A DNA stretch of 64,000 nucleotides from Selaginella moellendorffii (lineage: Eukaryota; Streptophyta; Lycopodiopsida; Selaginellales; Selaginellaceae): positions 319,679 through 383,678 of the forward strand of contig NW_003314365.1 in assembly GCF_000143415.4 (NCBI RefSeq), given 5' to 3'. This document shows, piece after piece, positions 60,578-64,000 of the stretch. A model generated the notes under the pieces. It worked only from the letters and a program-made list of their open reading frames with translations, did not search any database and had not been told where the DNA came from. Position 1 is the stretch's first letter, and every line of letters begins with the position of its first letter. The position numbers were made by a program, and so were the translations under genes.

Positions 60578-61170
60578 TGTAAGCAACCAAAGAGAACGAC
60601 TCGAGAAACGATCCATAGGGTTTAAATATAGAGGGAAAAGGCCCATAAACAAGAGTGCACCCCCTTTTCCATTCGGTTAAGGGTTTTGGGATACTTGGGG
60701 TTAAGCATCCTTGGGTTTGAATAGTACTGGGTTGTGTGATCACCCAGGAAGTCCAAACTTAGGAGCTTACATTTGGTATCAAAGGGGTCTTGGGTCTGAA
60801 TTTGTTAGTTGGCTAGGGGAATCATACCACATGTTGATTGACATCTGGCTGGTCCAATTTGCTCCCGCTGGGCTTGACCCGAGGGGTAGGGTGTCAAGAG
60901 AGCGGGGCTCTCAGGAGAGTTGTGGCTCTCAGCTTCTGTTTACGAGAGCGTGAACTTGCAAGGAAGCGTGGTGGATTGTAAGCAACTAAAGAGAACGACT
61001 CGAGAAACAATCCATGGGGTTCAAATATAGAGGGAAAGGGCCCGTGAACAAGAGTGCACCCCCTTTTCCAAATAGTTAAGGGTCTTGGGATATTTAGGGT
61101 TAAGCATCCTTGGGTTTGAATAGTATTGGGCTAGGTGATCTCCCAGGAAGTCCAAACTTAGAAGCTTACA
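60578..61170 (+). mobile_element. TRIM element with target-site duplication
   Basis: Terminal-repeat retrotransposon in miniature, 593 bases. LTR1 is 60578-60771 and LTR2 is 60977-61170, 194 bases each. Both begin TGTAAGCAAC and end AGCTTACA, differing at roughly 20 positions. The 205-base interior starts with PBS TGGTATCAAAGG (60774-60785) and has no ORF. The flanks are identical: CTTGC at 60573-60577 and at 61171-61175. It depends on another element's enzymes to move. Confidence 0.88.
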
Positions 61171-61724
61171 CTTGCTTGCCTTGACGTGTGATGGAGACAA
61201 TAGCAGTCAAGGATTGGGGGCACTAGAGGTCACTTTAGGGGTGACTTGGACCAGCTGGGACTTGAAAAAGTCCCCAACTTTCTGGATTCTCTATGGAAGA
61301 CCATGCATGGTGTCTGGCTTCAAGGACGATTGGGAAGGGAGGATTTTTGGAACTAGTGGTAAGGATGCGGTGGGGTCTAATGGGGTCGATGGGGTCGATG
61401 CAGTGCTACACGCATAGGGGATCTATATATCTCTTCTCCAATGCCTGCTTTGGAGTTTTCTCCCTTTGGAGGAGGTTCGTGCCCTTTCCTCAGTCCTTGT
61501 TACAGGGCTAGGACTCAATTGAAGATGAGCTAGCGCACTTGTCTCGTATGGGAGGCAAAGTAGCAAACTCCAGCCTTGAGCTGGAGGACGTTCACACCTC
61601 GCTTGGAGCTATGAGTTGGAGCTGTGTCGCAACTGGACACTTTTTTGGGCCCGAAAGCACGTTGGTGGTGGAGCGCTCCATGCAAGTCTCGCAGGTCATG
61701 GAGCGTAGCAAGTGGCTTCAAGTT

Positions 61725-61870
61725 TTGCAGAGTCACCTAGGAGGTGGACGGCCCAAGAGCAACACCGGGCGTTCGTGCTCATGAAGTGTATCAAGTGGCC
61801 TCAAGTCTCACAGTGGAGGCATCTGGGAGGTGGACGGCCCAAGAGTAGTGCCAGGCGTTCATGCTTATGG
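61725..61870 (+). repeat. Imperfect tandem duplication of about 75 bases
   Basis: GGAGGTGGACGGCCCAAGAG occurs at 61739 and again at 61828, each followed by a related GGCGTTC(G/A)TGCT stretch. Non-coding. Confidence 0.6.
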
Positions 61871-61957
61871 TTTTGCTGGTTTCACTAGTTTCCCTGAGAG
61901 TGCACTCTCAAATGTTGTATTACCCCCTAAGGGGATGTGGAGAAATATACCTATATG

Positions 61958-63130
61958 TTGTATTTAACTCTAGACTCTATCCAACTCAATTGCATTAGCT
62001 CAAAATTTTAGCATCCCTTTTAGGCTATATCATATAAACTAGTTACTAAGATTGAAGTTAATTGAAGTCAACTCTAACTCCTTTAGTTTGCAATAGCTAA
62101 TGAAAACAAAATGGTTTTTGGGTATCCATGAATGTAAATTCTCAAGACTCAACCAATTTCCTCCTACTTACAACTTTATATACATTCACTTTAACACAAC
62201 TTCTCATAACTCAATAGAATGCATAAGTGTCTAACATCATACCCATAGCTGTTATCATATAACAATTTCTACAAATATTAATGAATACCTAAAATTTTAT
62301 TATGAAGACCATTTTTGTGAATATCCATATTGCCCTTACACTCTTCTTCAATCACCTTCAAGATCTAGTATAATGCCAAAACATTAACAAGAAAAATTAC
62401 ATGAAAAAATAAACTCTTAAGAAAATTGCTTATCACTCGACATAACAATGTTACTTCCACCAACACAAGTGTTAGCACTATTAATGCCTCAACTACACAC
62501 TATCTCTATCGAACAATTTATTCCAAGTGCTAACAAATTCACCAACAAGCTATAGCAAATGAATGCTACAACCTTTCTAAAACCTCAAACTCTCAAGGAA
62601 TTAAGGTACTAACACTAGTTTAGTATAATGGATCACTTTCAAGAACCCAGTCAAAACTACTACAAAGCTATTAATAATAAGTAGACTAGCATCACCATTA
62701 ACCACTTTAGGGTTGATCATTATTTAACCAAGAAACTTTATAAATACATTACTCTCAATTATAAGGATATGATTCATCAATTGATCCACACCATGAGCAA
62801 GCCCACTGAAAAGGTTTACACTAGTATCAAGTGCCTACTCTAAGTAGGAAAATGCAACAGAAATGTTACATCTCACTAATAGAGATTTATAATATTCAAC
62901 ACTAACAACTTTGTTTATAACATAGTCAAGCTCAAATCACTCTCTTTCTAACTAAACTTAAAATTAATCCAACACCAAGTTACTCAAGAAGCAATAGCAA
63001 GGTTCTTGAGAAAAAAATTGAGCATTGTAACCCAAGCCTTCTGATAGCAAGTATAAATAAAATGGTTTAGTGCTTCACCACTATCTATTTCATAATGTAG
63101 TACTTGCAAGACCACCATAGCCAACATGTA
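61958..63130 (-). mobile_element. Large non-coding LTR element, copy 2, right part
   Basis: Parallels 42250-43490 of copy 1 (GACTCTATCCAACTCAATTG at the left edge, CCAACACCAAG near 62970). No coding potential. Confidence 0.55.
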
Positions 63131-63558
63131 TCAAGGTAAGTGTAAAACACAAATCCCTAATCCCGAAGTGGAATCAAAAGTGAGCCATGTGAATTGCTAT
63201 GTTTCATGCAAACTAAGTGTTACTTCTAGGTTATGTAAGAAAAGCTTTTGATTGTGTCCTATGGCATCTTTTGATTTGGCATCTGCTAGAACTCCAAACC
63301 CCCATCTCATGGATGATCAGCTGATCACTGAAGATAATGATAGAGCTTATGAAAAGCAAAGACGATCACTATGCAATAGTGATCTAGCTGTGACTTTCCA
63401 ATCTCCATTAGGTTCCTTGTAAAATAGATCTCTGTGAAAGCTTGTTTCTGGAATAAAGCAATACTAATGTTGGCATTGTAAATAGAAATGACAAGGTGGA
63501 ACTGGTTGGTGAATCTGGTGGCTGTAATGCAAGACTCAAAATTAGAGCTTTATTATAT
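63131..63558. other. Stretch between element copy 2 and its LTR
   Basis: Does not match the corresponding 43490-44176 of copy 1, and the PBS expected next to the LTR is gone. It is probably another insertion or replacement. No gene seen. Confidence 0.35.
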
Positions 63559-64000
63559 GTAGCGCATGTGGTTTTTACCCTTTATCCTATGGTGATTTAC
63601 TATAGGATAATACCACGAAGCAGAACCTAAACCCTCTTTATGCCACGTGACAGATGCCACTTGTCATATGCCACATGTTCAAAGGACAGTGGTGCAGAAC
63701 CCGAGGTTCAAGGCCTTGGGCCACTGAACAAAGGAACGGTGCCAAACTCTCAAACATGAAGCCAAGGAGTGACGGAACCGTACCACAGAGCAACTCCTGA
63801 GCAAACAGCCCAAGGAGCGAAGGGATAGGAGCCCGGAGTGACTTGGAATAATCCTAGAGCAACTAACATCCCAATGCCAAGACCAGCACGCAAAACGGAG
63901 CCAAACGGAGTCTGGCGCTATTTCAGCATACCGGTGGCCTAACACGAGGACATGGTACTCCACCAGGTAGCATGGAATGAACTTGGCTTAGCCCAAGCCG
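63559..64000 (-). mobile_element. Family-B LTR, runs off the window end
   Basis: Starts TGTAGCGCATGTGG and parallels 44177-44640, including the CTTTATCCTATGGTGATTTAC hairpin-like segment and CCCAAGGAGCGAAGGGA. It is cut by the window end. Confidence 0.7.

Larger units (their letters stand above)
59790..61957. mobile_element. 2.2-kb insertion in the non-coding element
   Basis: Absent from copy 1: the flanks 59789 and 61958 are contiguous there (near 42255). The sequence AACTCTAAACTC on the left recurs as AACTCTAGACTC on the right, as a target duplication or microhomology would. The insert is GC-richer and contains TAGGGTT-rich DNA, a TRIM element and, near its right end, a perfect hairpin GAGAGTGCACTCTC (about 61895-61908) and CCCCTAAGGGG. 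Its class is unknown. Confidence 0.5.

Overview
This is a nuclear genomic window from a eukaryote, most likely a land plant that still makes flagellated sperm; a lycophyte of the Selaginella type fits best. Three genes code for motile-cilium proteins. Their introns are very short (about 45-90 bases, GT-AG). The rest is Ty3/gypsy and other LTR-element debris whose primer-binding sites read TGGTATCA(G/A)AG, the plant initiator-Met tRNA type. The species name is an inference; no organellar or bacterial feature is visible.

Layout. 1-16221 (+): a nearly complete axonemal inner-arm dynein heavy chain of the DNAH10 type (I1/f beta chain); only its 5' end lies outside the window. 16353-17083 (-): a three-exon CFAP20/BUG22-like gene, tail to tail with the dynein, 131 bases apart. 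17.4-25.25 kb: an integrase scrap, a repeat block, a 1.1-kb tandem array and a truncated LTR. 25.27-26.74 kb (+), with possible exons to 27.3 kb: a spliced tyrosine-recombinase gene of the DUF3504/Crypton kind, truncated upstream by the LTR. 27.55-39.25 kb: long direct and inverted repeats carrying a GAGTCCGAGATG-like minisatellite. 39.25-55 kb: gag, RT, RNase H, integrase and chromodomain fossils in both orientations, a large AT-rich non-coding LTR element and a 100-N assembly gap. 55628-57682 (+): an 11-exon coiled-coil gene that looks like CFAP157. 58.7-64 kb: a second copy of the AT-rich element, broken by a 2.2-kb insertion that contains a structurally complete TRIM element with a 5-bp target-site duplication.

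How the genes fit together. DNAH10 is a motor subunit of inner arm I1/f, CFAP20 is a doublet-microtubule inner-junction protein, and CFAP157 is a basal-body/axoneme coiled-coil protein. All three would be needed only in the swimming sperm of a seedless plant, so co-expression during spermatogenesis is expected. The intervening 38 kb holds no confidently identified host gene. The recombinase gene is the most unusual coding feature.

Exon boundaries were read by eye from splice signals, reading phase and family knowledge; no alignment or search was run.
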